From NCBI GenBank assembly GCA_964389365.1, contig CAYMDO010000007.1, positions 1 to 64,000 on the forward strand: 64,000 nt of DNA, read 5' to 3'. A model generated the notes under the pieces. It was not told where the DNA came from. It saw only the letters and a program-made list of their open reading frames with translations, and did no database searches. Origin of the DNA: UBA993 sp964389365 (GTDB lineage: Bacteria > Bacillota > Dethiobacteria > DTU022). Below, piece by piece: positions 1-8,014 of the stretch. Made by a program: the position numbers and the translations under genes. Each line of letters starts with the position of its first letter. Position 1 is the stretch's first letter.

Positions 1-251
1 TGCATCAGGGTTAAGCGGCCTTTCCTAACTACTAAACTGCAAAAGTCAGGATATATACTCTGATTTATCAACACCTGAAAAACACGGGGAGGGAATTTTG
101 GATTCTGGTCTTGAAAGGTCGCTTTTATCGACATCTTTAATCATACATCTGACTTTCCGCACCCTTGATCTTTGAAAAAATATTTTTCTTTATCCCATTT
201 CCATGGAGGTACAAAAACCGCTCTTGTCGAATAAGGTATTAACCTTACCAA
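1..251. other. Left-edge non-coding stretch
   Basis: No gene is supported here. The stretch precedes a decayed transposase and contains an 11-base word (AAAAGTCAGGA, about 41-51) that recurs at about 1008-1018, just after the transposase remnant. The two copies may be remains of the ends of the insertion, but they are direct rather than inverted and too short to prove it. Confidence 0.3.
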
Positions 252-963
252 GTGGGAGTGCCTTTAACGGATATCGACGTCAGAGACGTTGGCCCGGCCC
301 CGCTGCTTGCTGCCCTAGGCAGGGAACCGGGCATTGTCGAGAGCATCAATGAAACAGTCCGGTGGGAAGAAAAACAGCGCTTTGTCGATCCCGGCACTCA
401 TACCTTAACTACCGTTATTGACATCCTGCTCGGCAGAAGCCCCCCTTACCCGGTGGAAAAACACTATGCCGGGATGGATGTGGAGCTGATCTTCGGTAAA
501 GGTTACAAAAGCAGCGACCTTAACGATGACGCTTTAGCCGGAACTTTAAATAAAATCTATGCTGCAGGGGCAAAGAAAGCCTTCTGCCATGCTGCACCAG
601 AGGCTCTATTAAAAGAAGAGCTGCCCTTTGATGCCCTGTACGCCGACACCACCGCCAGGCTGGTTTACGGCGACTACCCTTTCGAAAAGGGCTTAAATAT
701 TGCCTTTGGCTGCAACAAAGAACGACGAATAGATCTTAAACAGTTCAAGATCGGCTTAGTGATTGACGCTTCAGGTTATCCCCTGTTAGGCGAGATATTA
801 GACGGCAACTTAGACGATAAAAGCTGGAACCGGCTGCTCCTAAGTTCTTTGCCGGAACACTTTACTCCTGAAAAACTTAAAAAACCTGACTTATGTTGCC
901 AACGCTGCCTTTGTCACCGCCAAAAATCTCCTCCTTGCTAAAAAACTTGGGCCGCGCTTATAA
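252..963 (+). pseudogene. IS1634-type (DDE) transposase remnant
   Basis: This is the N-terminal part of an IS1634-like transposase. Near its start it has the VGPAPLLAAL segment typical of the DUF4277-type N-terminal domain of this family. Later it has the DDE-domain motif LYADTTARLVYGDYP, in which the first catalytic Asp is expected. The frame starting at 252 is lost near 885-890: the expected continuation, TYVANAAFVTAKNLLLAKKL, is found in the next frame and stops at 961-963. The remaining half of the catalytic domain is missing, so the copy has both a frameshift and a 3' truncation and should be inactive. The family assignment rests on recalled motif similarity. Confidence 0.7.
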
Positions 964-1068
964 AGGATAATATTCCACTTGTTCTAGCTCCTATGCTATG
1001 CTGTCTGTAAAAGTCAGGACAACGTAAATGGCTCAATAATATTTGTTGCAGTATAAGACAACAACATG

Positions 1069-1077
1069 TGCTATAAT
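1069..1077 (+). promoter_or_regulatory. Extended -10 promoter element upstream of TPP riboswitch
   Basis: TATAAT at 1072-1077 is preceded by TG one base upstream, giving an extended -10 element. A weak TTGCAG lies about 20 bases further upstream. Transcription from here would begin just before the TPP aptamer and read into the thiXYZ operon. Confidence 0.5.
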
Positions 1078-1093
1078 AAAGAAAATACAGATT

Positions 1094-1213
1094 GTAGGGG
1101 AGCTCCGAGCGGGGCTGAGAGTAAGGCGCATGGAAGCCTTTAACCCTTTTAACCTGTTGCTGCCCGCCAATCAGGCCGGGCACTGGGTAATGCCAGCGTA
1201 GGGAACAACAAAC
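1094..1213 (+). ncRNA. TPP riboswitch (THI element)
   Basis: The conserved THI-box segments occur in order: GGGGAGC, GGGGCTGAGA, AACCCTTTTAACCTG and TGGGTAATGCCAGCGTAGGGA. The first pairs into P1/P2, the CUGAGA loop contacts the pyrimidine moiety, and the last segment is the pyrophosphate-sensing arm. It is followed by an intrinsic terminator and then by a pyrimidine-precursor transporter. It therefore should act as an off-switch that lowers expression of the downstream operon when thiamine pyrophosphate is abundant. Confidence 0.95.
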
Positions 1214-1230
1214 CGGGCTCGAAACCGGTA

Positions 1231-1261
1231 AGATGCGGCCAGCGTTGGCGGCATCTTTTTA
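1231..1261 (+). terminator. Riboswitch-linked intrinsic terminator
   Basis: The stem AGATGC-G-GCCA / TGGC-G-GCATCT closes a short GCGT loop and runs directly into a T tract. It lies between the TPP aptamer and thiX, as expected for the expression platform of a transcriptional TPP riboswitch. Confidence 0.85.
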
Positions 1262-1301
1262 GTTTTATCTTAAAAACAGCTGTTAAGCGGAGTTGATCTA
1301 A

Positions 1302-2081
1302 ATAGCCTGGACAAAAAAGCTTAAAAACATTGCTCCGGTCCTGACCCTGGCGGTTCTGGCAACCAGCAGCTGGGAGCTGATCAGCTACACGATTGCAATT
1401 CCGGATTACATCCTCCCTGCGCCGTCAGCTATTGTGAGTTCCCTTATGCAAAACATAAAGCTACTTTCATATCACAGCGGTTATACTTTTGCCGCAGTTT
1501 TACCAGGGCTGGCTATTGCCATGGTCATTTCACCGCTGCTGGCCCTGCTGATGGATCGCTTTACAATAATAAAAAAAGCGTTCTACCCGCTGCTTGTAGT
1601 TTCCCAGGCGGTGCCGATTTTCGCAGTTGCCCCGCTGATTTTAATCTGGTTTGGCGTCGGCATTCTACCCAAGGTCTTGATCGTTGCCCTGGTCTGTTTT
1701 TTTCCGCTGACCATCAATCTGGCCGAAGGTTTTAGCCAGGTTGATCCCGAGGCAGTTGAACTGATGCAAACAATGCGGGCCGGCCGCCTGCTAACCGCCC
1801 GTGCCGTACACCTGCCTTCCGCCTTGCCTTACTTTTTTTCAGGCCTGAAAATCGCCGCTACCTATAGTGTTTTGGGAGCGATTATTGGCGAATGGCTCGC
1901 CGCCAGGGCCGGTTTGGGTATCTATATGCTGCGGGCAATGCACTCATTCAGGACTGCCGACCTTTTTGCCGCAATTATTGTTGTCGTGGTCCTGAGCCTG
2001 ATCCTGTTTAAGCTGGTCGAGCTGGCCGGTGTGCTGGCAATGCCCTGGCAGAAGGCCAACGGCGAATACTCTGAGAGGTGA
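1302..2081 (+). CDS. thiX: HMP/thiamine-precursor ABC transporter permease ThiX
   Basis: This is the membrane permease of an ABC importer, BPD_transp_1 family, with about six hydrophobic helices and a typical C-terminal EAA-like region (GEWLAARAGLGIYML). With ThiY and ThiZ it should import a thiamine pyrimidine precursor. The first conventional start in frame is GTG 1434, but that removes the conserved N-terminus. The frame stays open upstream and encodes WELISYTIAIPDYILPAPSA, normal for this family, back to an ATA codon at 1302 that has an AGCGGAG Shine-Dalgarno site nine bases away. A stop precedes it at 1299. The resulting 259 residues fit the family length. I therefore choose ATA 1302, either a rare start or a mutated/miscalled ATG. 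Confidence 0.8.
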   Translation: MAWTKKLKNIAPVLTLAVLATSSWELISYTIAIPDYILPAPSAIVSSLMQNIKLLSYHSGYTFAAVLPGLAIAMVISPLLALLMDRFTIIKKAFYPLLVVSQAVPIFAVAPLILIWFGVGILPKVLIVALVCFFPLTINLAEGFSQVDPEAVELMQTMRAGRLLTARAVHLPSALPYFFSGLKIAATYSVLGAIIGEWLAARAGLGIYMLRAMHSFRTADLFAAIIVVVVLSLILFKLVELAGVLAMPWQKANGEYSER

Positions 2082-2086
2082 TTTAA

Positions 2087-3082
2087 ATGATTCCCCAATG
2101 CAGGAAAAAGTATATCACTATAGTGACGGTGGTTTTGATATTGGCAGGCGTTTTAGGGGCAGCGGGCTGTGCCGGCCCGAAAGCAGAGCAGCTTGAAAAT
2201 GTAACCTTACTGCTTGACTGGACCCCAAATACCAATTTCAGCGGGATCTATGCGGCCATAAAACGAGGTTATTACCGGGAAGAGGGGCTTGACGTCGAGC
2301 TAGTCCAGGCTCCCGGCAGCGTTATCCAGATGGTCGGTGCAAACCGGGCTGAATTCGGATTCAGTTTCCAGGAAGAAGTCACTTTTGCCCGCCTGGCCGA
2401 AATCCCTGTCGTTTCTGTTGCTGCCGTGATCCAGCACAACAGCTCCGGCTTTATCTCGCTAAAAAATCGCGGCATCACAAGCCCTGCTGATTTTGAAGGG
2501 AAAAGCTATGGCGGCTGGGGATCGCCGGTTGAAGAAGCGACAATTAAAGCGTTAATGGAGCGTTACGGGGCTGACTTCAGCCGAGTGGAGATGATTACCA
2601 CCGGAGAGGCGGACCAGTTAATCAGCATTGAAAGAGAAGCTGACTTTGCCTGGATTTTTTATGGCTGGACCGGGATTGAAGCTGAGCTAAAAGGGCTGGA
2701 CTTTAATTTCATCTGGCTGGGTTCCGAAGACCCGGCGCTTGATTACTACACCCCGGTAATCGTCAGCAGCGAAGCGTTGATTAAGGACAATCCGGAGCTG
2801 GTCAGGCGCTTCATGCGGGCCACCGCCAGAGGTTATCGACTGGCTATCAGCAAACCGGAAGAAGCTGCCCGCATTTTGCTCGAAGCAGTACCGGAGCTAA
2901 AACCGGAACTGGTAATGGCCAGCCAAATTTGGCTCGCTGATCGCTACCAGGCTGAAGCGGAAAAATGGGGCCTGCAAAAACTGGAAACCTGGGAAAAATA
3001 CGGGAAATGGTTGCTCGAGAACGGGTTAATTGAAAAAATACCGGAGATGGAAAAAGCATTTACCAACGTATTTTTAGATTAG
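2087..3082 (+). CDS. thiY: ThiY-like pyrimidine-precursor substrate-binding lipoprotein
   Basis: This is the extracellular solute receptor of the ThiXYZ importer, NMT1/THI5 superfamily. A signal peptide of about 28 residues ends in the lipobox LGAAGC, so the mature protein should be lipid-anchored at the cysteine. The mature protein starts with the family signature VTLLLDWTPNTNFSGIYAA followed by RGYYREEGLDVELV. The gene begins five bases after thiX behind GAGAGGTG. Family members bind formyl-aminopyrimidine or HMP-type thiamine precursors. The TPP riboswitch upstream supports that ligand class, but the exact ligand cannot be read from sequence. Confidence 0.9.
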   Translation: MIPQCRKKYITIVTVVLILAGVLGAAGCAGPKAEQLENVTLLLDWTPNTNFSGIYAAIKRGYYREEGLDVELVQAPGSVIQMVGANRAEFGFSFQEEVTFARLAEIPVVSVAAVIQHNSSGFISLKNRGITSPADFEGKSYGGWGSPVEEATIKALMERYGADFSRVEMITTGEADQLISIEREADFAWIFYGWTGIEAELKGLDFNFIWLGSEDPALDYYTPVIVSSEALIKDNPELVRRFMRATARGYRLAISKPEEAARILLEAVPELKPELVMASQIWLADRYQAEAEKWGLQKLETWEKYGKWLLENGLIEKIPEMEKAFTNVFLD

Positions 3083-3112
3083 CCACCTGCCGCCAGAAAA
3101 GGTGCATTCTTG

Positions 3113-3883
3113 ATGAAGAAATTATTATTAAAAGATATCTATTCCACCTATTATTCCGGTGATCAACTGCTGCCCGTTTTGAAAGGCATTTCACTGGAGG
3201 TAGGCACCGGCGAGTTTATCAGCGTGCTCGGCCCCAGCGGGTCCGGTAAAAGCACCATCCTAAAAATCGCTGCCGGCCTGCAGAAACCCGATCTGGGCCA
3301 TGTATTTATTAACGGGGAAGAAACCGGTGGACATCCGCAGTTGGTCGGCTATATGCCCCAGCAGGACCTGCTCTTCCCCTGGAAAACCCTGCAGGATAAT
3401 GCAGCCCTGCCGCTTTTAGCCGCCGGTTTAAACCAGCGTGCCGCCCGGGCCAGGGTCAGCGAACAGCTGCCTACATTTGGACTGGAGGGCTTTGCCGGCT
3501 ACTACCCCCACCAGCTTTCGGGGGGGATGCGCCAGAGGGTGGCCCTGCTGCGCACTATGATGGTCGACAGTACCATAATGCTGCTTGACGAGCCTTTTGC
3601 TGCGCTGGACGCCCTAACCCGCGAAACCCTGCAGGACTGGCTGCTGAAAATCTGGTCGCAGTACCGCCGCTCGGTGCTCTTTGTCACCCACAGTATTGAT
3701 GAGGCTATATATCTGTCCGACCGCATTTATGTAATCACAGAGCGGCCTGGCCGGATCAGGCTGGAACAGGCGATTACTTTGCCGAAACCGAGGGCCAGAA
3801 AGATCGTAACTGCGCCGGAGTTTTCACTCTACAAAAAAATCCTGTTAGAAGCGCTTCACCATGTCAGGGGGACGGGGGTTTGA
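3113..3883 (+). CDS. thiZ: ThiZ-like ABC transporter ATPase
   Basis: This is the cytoplasmic ATP-hydrolysing subunit of the ThiXYZ importer. Visible are the Walker A GPSGSGKST, the Q-loop region MPQQDLLFPW, the ABC signature LSGGMRQRVALLR, Walker B MLLDEPFAALDA and the H-loop VTHSIDEA. It is most similar in kind to the nitrate/sulfonate/taurine/thiamine-precursor ATPases. ATG 3113 has AAAGGTG eight bases upstream; TTG 3110 is also possible. The last codons lie inside a 26-bp repeat, so the protein ends VRGTGV. The same C-terminal string ends the convergent thiN product. The natural C-terminus was probably replaced when the repeat arrived. Confidence 0.9.
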   Translation: MKKLLLKDIYSTYYSGDQLLPVLKGISLEVGTGEFISVLGPSGSGKSTILKIAAGLQKPDLGHVFINGEETGGHPQLVGYMPQQDLLFPWKTLQDNAALPLLAAGLNQRAARARVSEQLPTFGLEGFAGYYPHQLSGGMRQRVALLRTMMVDSTIMLLDEPFAALDALTRETLQDWLLKIWSQYRRSVLFVTHSIDEAIYLSDRIYVITERPGRIRLEQAITLPKPRARKIVTAPEFSLYKKILLEALHHVRGTGV

Positions 3884-3887
3884 CAAC
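3862..3887 (+). repeat. 26-bp repeat, copy A
   Basis: This copy begins TGTCAGGGGGACGGG and ends TTTGACAAC. It is repeated as an exact inverted copy at 3961-3986 and 22279-22304, and as a slightly diverged copy at 21774-21800. It supplies the last codons and stop of thiZ. Repeats of this GGGGACGG type are scattered in many anaerobic Firmicute genomes and resemble REP-like sequences mobilised by Y1/RAYT transposases; that link is from general knowledge, not shown here. Confidence 0.85.
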
Positions 3888-3960
3888 TTCAGAGAAGATA
3901 ACCTTAGTATTCTTTCCCTAGGGTGTGGGGTGATATCGTGTCAAGATAAGCCATATATGA

Positions 3961-3986
3961 GTTGTCAAACCCCCGTCCCCCTGACA
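3961..3986 (-). repeat. 26-bp repeat, copy B (inverted to A)
   Basis: This is an exact reverse complement of copy A. The 73 bases between A and B hold no gene. It supplies the last codons and stop of thiN. The A/B pair forms a long inverted repeat between convergent genes, and its RNA could fold into a strong hairpin and act as a terminator in both directions. Confidence 0.85.
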
Positions 3987-4624
3987 ATTTTAATCACCAA
4001 TAGTATTCCCCGGGAAATAGCTACCCTGCCCTTGCTGCCGATTAGCTCATTGCTTAGACCGCGCGTGGAACCCGGGAATAAAGGCTCATCATGCAGGGGG
4101 TATTTTAGCCCTTCGGTTTTCACCCCATCCACTTCAGCCGTTACTGGAAAGAGCGAAACATAACTGCCGGGAAGACCTTCAATGTCTAGGCTGTCATTGA
4201 TTAAGGTTATTTCCTGCCGGTGGTCGATAATCCGTGCCGGGACACCAGCCGCCAGCGGCAGGTGCAGCAGCGTCAGGTTAAAAAGGCTGTGATCCGCCCG
4301 GTTTCCGCCCAAGGCGCCGATCACAAGGATCTCTTCCGGTTTAAGATTCACAGCGTGATCAATGGCCAGTTCCAGATCGGAGCAGTCTTTTGCTGGTGGA
4401 TAACTGATTACTTCCGGCTTTATATCGCCTGCTTTCGGCAGAACCTGCAGATCGACCGAATCAAGGTCACCGATAATCAGATCCGGGGTCAGGCCCAGAA
4501 CCTTTGCGTGGCGCGAGCCACCATCGGCGCAGATGATATAATCACCCTCGCTGAGAAGCTTCCGGTAAAACCCGGGGTTCTCCAGGTCGCCGTTGGCAAT
4601 GATCACAATTCTTTTTAACCGCAT
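3965..4624 (-). CDS. thiN: Thiamine pyrophosphokinase
   Basis: The product transfers pyrophosphate from ATP to thiamine to form TPP, the ligand of the riboswitch upstream of thiXYZ. N-terminal catalytic motifs are visible: ADGGSRHAKVLGLTPDLIIGDLDS, cut here as ADGG and IGDLDS, followed by the DCSDLELA motif and GALGGNRADH. The C-terminal thiamine-binding domain carries TRGLSNEL. The length, 219 residues, is normal. The start ATG overlaps a weak upstream region without a clear Shine-Dalgarno site. The C-terminus ends VRGTGV because the 26-bp repeat copy B overlaps the stop. It faces thiZ convergently, so the salvage and uptake genes are adjacent but not co-transcribed. Confidence 0.93.
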   Translation of the reverse strand: MRLKRIVIIANGDLENPGFYRKLLSEGDYIICADGGSRHAKVLGLTPDLIIGDLDSVDLQVLPKAGDIKPEVISYPPAKDCSDLELAIDHAVNLKPEEILVIGALGGNRADHSLFNLTLLHLPLAAGVPARIIDHRQEITLINDSLDIEGLPGSYVSLFPVTAEVDGVKTEGLKYPLHDEPLFPGSTRGLSNELIGSKGRVAISRGILLVIKIVRGTGV

Positions 4625-4667
4625 GGCCAGCCCCCGAAACGAACAGAATATAAAAGCTTAAACGATT

Positions 4668-4793
4668 TCATGATCCAAGCAAATAACTTATTAACTGGTA
4701 CAAACCAAATACTGCTGCCAGCAGTATATACATCTTTACTCAGGGTGAAAGTTTCTTGTGCCACGGCTCTTTTACCATCTTTATCTCATTCAT
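4668..4793 (-). CDS. Possible small membrane protein with an in-frame UGA
   Basis: From ATG 4793 the frame reads MNEIKMVKEPWHKKLSP, then UGA (4740-4742), then in the same frame VKMYILLAAVFGLYQLISYL and a final stop at 4668-4670. The second half is a clean transmembrane helix and the first half a basic amphipathic lead, so the two look like one 41-codon protein interrupted by one stop, perhaps a changed Trp codon. A GGAG site lies 13 bases upstream of the ATG. The alternative is two separate peptides, with the second starting at ATG 4733. It sits between the aminotransferase and thiN. The function is unknown and coding status is uncertain. Confidence 0.35.
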
Positions 4794-4889
4794 CGCTTTG
4801 TCTCACTCCTTCCCGCACATTTAAACCAGGGGCTGTTCCTGCAACTTTTTTATGCAGCCCGGGTTAAATAATAATATCGATCCTGCAAT

Positions 4890-6059
4890 TTAAGCCAACT
4901 TGCTGAAAAAGCCCTCCAGCCGGCGGAGTCCTTCTTTCAAAGTTTCGGTTGAGCAGGCATAGGAGATACGCAGATAGCCTTCAACCTCGCTGCCGAAATC
5001 GATGCCGGGGGTTACCGCCACTCCGGTTTCTTTGAGAACCCGCAGGGCGAAGGCATAGGAGTCGGAAGTATATTTTTTAACATTGGCCAGCATGTAGAAA
5101 GCGCCGTTCGGGATTCTGGCCGGGGCAATACCCATCTCCTGCAGCGCTTGATACAGGTAGAGACGGCGATCATTATACCCGCTGAAACGCCCGGCCAGCT
5201 CTGCCGGGGTTTCGCGGAGAGCTGCAATGCCGGCTGCCTGGATAAAGGAGCAGGCGCAGATAAATAGATTCTGCTGCAGTTTCTGCATGTTGCGCACCAT
5301 GGCAGGCGGGGCGATCAGGTAACCGAGCCGCCAGCCGGTCATGATATTGCGTTTGGAGAAGCCGTTGATCACAATAGCCCGGTCGGTGAACTCGAGAATC
5401 GAGTGATCCCGGCCTGAATAATTCAAGCCGTGGTAAATTTCATCTGCAACGATATACGGCCCCAGATCGGCAAAAGCCTTCAATTCTTCCGCATCAAGCA
5501 CTGCGCCGGTCGGGTTGGACGGCGAGTTGAGCAGGATACCCCGGACACCGGGGCCGATCCGCTTTTTTACCTCTGCTGCCTGCAGTTTAAAGCCTTCATC
5601 TTCACGAGCCGGCACCAACAGCGGCTCGGCTCCGATATAGCAGACAAAGTTAGGGTAGCAGGCATAATAGGGATTAGCCATGATCATCTGCTCGCCGCTG
5701 CCCAGCAGGGCTGAAAAAGCCAGCAGCATGGCAGGCGATGAACCGGAGGTAACGATCACCTGCTCCGGGCCAATTGTTACATTATATGTGCGTTTGTAAT
5801 AGGCAGCCACCTCTTCACGCAATTCGGGTTTGCCGAGGCTGTGCGTATAGGCTGTATCATTTCCAGACAGAGCGGCAATCGCCGCTTCTTTAATTGCCGC
5901 CGGTGTAGCGCCGCCAGGCTCGCCGACTTCCAGGTGGACAATTTTGCGGCCGGCAGCTTCAAGCTTCTGTGCTTTTTCCAGGATCTCCATGGCCAGGAAC
6001 GGCTTTACCTGGCAGACTCGTTCCGGCGACAAGAGTTCCGGGGTATTTTTTTCTTTCAC
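4890..6059 (-). CDS. PLP-dependent class I/II aminotransferase
   Basis: This is a fold-type I aminotransferase of the AspC/aspartate-tyrosine group, 389 residues, normal length. Visible are the N-terminal LEVGEPGGATPAAIKEA substrate loop, the NSPSNPTGAV motif, VADEIYHGL with the PLP-binding Asp, and the Schiff-base lysine in GFSKRNIMTGWRLGY. The C-terminal arginine that binds the substrate carboxylate is in YLRISYA. The amino-acid substrate cannot be assigned from sequence. It is 20 bases downstream of the CBS gene on the same strand and may be co-transcribed with it. Confidence 0.85.
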   Translation of the reverse strand: MKEKNTPELLSPERVCQVKPFLAMEILEKAQKLEAAGRKIVHLEVGEPGGATPAAIKEAAIAALSGNDTAYTHSLGKPELREEVAAYYKRTYNVTIGPEQVIVTSGSSPAMLLAFSALLGSGEQMIMANPYYACYPNFVCYIGAEPLLVPAREDEGFKLQAAEVKKRIGPGVRGILLNSPSNPTGAVLDAEELKAFADLGPYIVADEIYHGLNYSGRDHSILEFTDRAIVINGFSKRNIMTGWRLGYLIAPPAMVRNMQKLQQNLFICACSFIQAAGIAALRETPAELAGRFSGYNDRRLYLYQALQEMGIAPARIPNGAFYMLANVKKYTSDSYAFALRVLKETGVAVTPGIDFGSEVEGYLRISYACSTETLKEGLRRLEGFFSKLA

Positions 6060-6079
6060 TTTACTTTTTCAGCTCCCCA

Positions 6080-6508
6080 TCAGCGTTTAACGCCATCCGT
6101 CTCTTTTTCGCGGATCAGCTCGGCACAGTATTCAATGATCTCCCGTCTTCTTACAATTCCGATAAATACCCCCTGGTCATCAACAACCGGCACAAAATTC
6201 TGCTCGCTGGCCAGGGTCAGCAGGTCCACTACGCGTGAATCGATGCGCACCGGCTTGTTTGTGGTACGTGCCGGTATCTCCTGTATGGTAATCTTCTCCA
6301 TATCAGACAGGCTGAGGCCGGTGCTGTCTTTCAGCTTCCAAAGCAGGTCGCCCTCGGTAATTGTTCCGGCGTAGCAGCCGGCATCATCAACCACGGGCAC
6401 CGCGGTGTAGCTGTGGCGCTCCATCCGCTCCAGGGCCTGGCGCAAAGTGGTTTTCGTATTTAAAAAAACCACTTCATTCTTGGGAATCAGAAAAAAAGCA
6501 ACCTTCAC
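6080..6508 (-). CDS. CBS-domain pair protein
   Basis: A stand-alone protein of 142 residues consisting of two CBS motifs forming a Bateman module. The first is around residues 1-58 (NTKTTLRQALERMERHSYTAVPVVD) and the second around 75-135 (RVVDLLTLASEQNFVPVVDDQGVFIGIV). No catalytic domain is attached. Such modules bind adenine nucleotides or S-adenosylmethionine and usually regulate a partner. The neighbouring aminotransferase is a possible partner only by position. Confidence 0.85.
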   Translation of the reverse strand: MKVAFFLIPKNEVVFLNTKTTLRQALERMERHSYTAVPVVDDAGCYAGTITEGDLLWKLKDSTGLSLSDMEKITIQEIPARTTNKPVRIDSRVVDLLTLASEQNFVPVVDDQGVFIGIVRRREIIEYCAELIREKETDGVKR

Positions 6509-6527
6509 AGACCATCAAAACCCTTCT

Positions 6528-6941
6528 TTATTCTTTATCCTCCCGGTTATCGTCTTCATTATCAATCAGGCCGCCGCAAACAATCCTGAAACCGGCCTTA
6601 CGGTAAAGTGGTTCAAGCTCCGGTTCAAAAAGTACATTTACGGTTTTAATCCGGTCTTTTCTGATCTCGGAAGTTACAATATTTAACAGCCTGGTGGCAA
6701 CCCCCTGTTTCCGGTAGTCTGGATCCACCATCAGGCCCCGGATCATAGCATCATCAATCCCGTCACTTAAAACATCAACATAACCGATCAGGCGCTGCTC
6801 TTCATAGCAAGCAACTGAAAGGTATGTACAGCCAACAATTTTTTCCAGTTTATGTTTACGCTCGTCCCATCCAACAGCCTTGCGCAGCTTAGAAAGTTCG
6901 CCGGCATCCAAATCCGGGTTAATAAGGTATGTGCGGGCCAA
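6528..6941 (-). CDS. GNAT-family N-acetyltransferase
   Basis: A 137-residue acetyl-CoA-dependent acyltransferase of the GNAT fold. The acetyl-CoA pyrophosphate loop is visible as VDPDYRKQGVATRLLN (R-x-x-Q/G-x-G/A), followed by the C-terminal segment VNVLFEPELEPLYRKAGFRIV, typical of motif B. The start MARTYLINPDLDAGEL is preceded by a GAGGTGG site. The acetyl acceptor is unknown. It lies 19 bases upstream of the CBS gene and is probably in the same transcription unit. Confidence 0.85.
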   Translation of the reverse strand: MARTYLINPDLDAGELSKLRKAVGWDERKHKLEKIVGCTYLSVACYEEQRLIGYVDVLSDGIDDAMIRGLMVDPDYRKQGVATRLLNIVTSEIRKDRIKTVNVLFEPELEPLYRKAGFRIVCGGLIDNEDDNREDKE

Positions 6942-7011
6942 TCTTCCACCTCAATCCAGCTTTTCGTTTAACAAAATGACCGCCCCAAAAAAATAGGTCA
7001 GGCAGGCAGGG

Positions 7012-7191
7012 CTACTGGTTTTTGGACCGCTGGGCCATAATGTACAAATATACAATCAGGCCGAGCACCAGCAGAAAGGTCGCCAGCGTAAAAGGGTCGA
7101 CATCAATACGCCCCGATGTAAAGACCAGGTAGACTCCGACTATGAAGATCATCACCAGCAAAACAACAAAAAGCAGTTTCTTCAGATTCAA
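7012..7191 (-). CDS. Small two-helix membrane protein
   Basis: From TTG 7191, with GGAGGT seven bases upstream, the product is 59 residues: NLKKLLFVVLLVMIFIVGVY as one hydrophobic segment, a short polar stretch (TSGRIDVDPF) and a second segment TLATFLLVLGLIVYLYIM, ending in basic AQRSKNQ. An in-frame upstream start at 7251 would overlap the sirtuin gene and lacks a ribosome site. No family is recognised. It follows the sirtuin gene directly. Confidence 0.6.
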   Translation of the reverse strand: MNLKKLLFVVLLVMIFIVGVYLVFTSGRIDVDPFTLATFLLVLGLIVYLYIMAQRSKNQ

Positions 7192-7244
7192 AACCACTAC
7201 CTCCCCAGGATATTTATAAACCTGTTCTCCGGGCAAACTGCCGA

Positions 7245-7997
7245 TTAACAACCACCCATAACAGTTAGTAGATCGAGCAGGGCTTTGCTGCAGTTTTCAC
7301 GCACGACCACTTCGGCTTTTCGATCATAGCTTGTCGGCTGCAGGTTGATGATCGCCATTTTTTTCGCCAGCCGCGGCAGGTCGGCAGCCGGATAGACAAC
7401 CAGGCTGCTGCCGACTACCAGCATGAAATCGCATTCATCCCGAAGCTTATGCTGCAGCTCAAAAAAGAAGACGGGCATCGGGTCGCCAAAAAGGACCACT
7501 TCAGGCCTCAGCACGCTGAAACAGTTATGGCAAACCGGCGGAATCCGCTTTAACTCAACCTGCTGGACCAGCTCTTCAAAAGGGTATTTTTTTTTGCAAC
7601 CCAGGCAGTAGCCGGAACGCAGGTGCCCGTGAACTTCCCAGACTTTTTTTGAGCCCGCTTTAATATGCAGTCCGTCAATATTCTGGGTAACCAGCCCCTT
7701 AATGAAACCCAGCCCCTCCAGCCGGGCTAAGGCCAGGTGGCCCTCATTCGGCTCGGCCAGCGTTATTTTTGAGAAGCGGCTGAAACCAGCCTCATAAAAT
7801 AAACGGGGATTATTCTGCAGCACATCCACTGAGGATACGGCAATCGGGTCGACCTTCTCCCACAGGCCGGTGCCGGGAGAGCGAAAATCGGGAATACCGC
7901 TGTCGGTGCTGATTCCGGCGCCGGTAAAGACATAAACGCGTTCATTTTCCCTGATTAAATCTGCCAGCTGCTGAATTTGTTCTTCGTAGCTCACCAT
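7245..7997 (-). CDS. Sir2-family NAD-dependent protein deacylase
   Basis: The product removes acyl groups from protein lysines using NAD+. Visible are the NAD-binding GAGISTDSGIPDFRS (residues 26-40), the TQNIDGLH motif, the catalytic His in VHGHLRSGYC, the four zinc cysteines CLGC and CHNC, and the late GSSL motif that binds NAD. The length of 250 residues matches bacterial CobB/SrtN proteins. A strong GGGGAGGGGTGAC site directly precedes ATG 7997. Its location beside metabolic genes gives no specific substrate. Confidence 0.93.
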   Translation of the reverse strand: MVSYEEQIQQLADLIRENERVYVFTGAGISTDSGIPDFRSPGTGLWEKVDPIAVSSVDVLQNNPRLFYEAGFSRFSKITLAEPNEGHLALARLEGLGFIKGLVTQNIDGLHIKAGSKKVWEVHGHLRSGYCLGCKKKYPFEELVQQVELKRIPPVCHNCFSVLRPEVVLFGDPMPVFFFELQHKLRDECDFMLVVGSSLVVYPAADLPRLAKKMAIINLQPTSYDRKAEVVVRENCSKALLDLLTVMGGC

Positions 7998-8014
7998 GTC
8001 ACCCCTCCCCCGTT

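Noticed and set aside
3862..3986. CRISPR-like repeats
   Set aside because: The copies are inverted, only four exist in the window, and they are not evenly spaced with unique spacers.
4670..4867. Plus-strand ORF between thiN and the aminotransferase
   Set aside because: No ribosome site, atypical composition, and a more plausible small ORF lies on the opposite strand.
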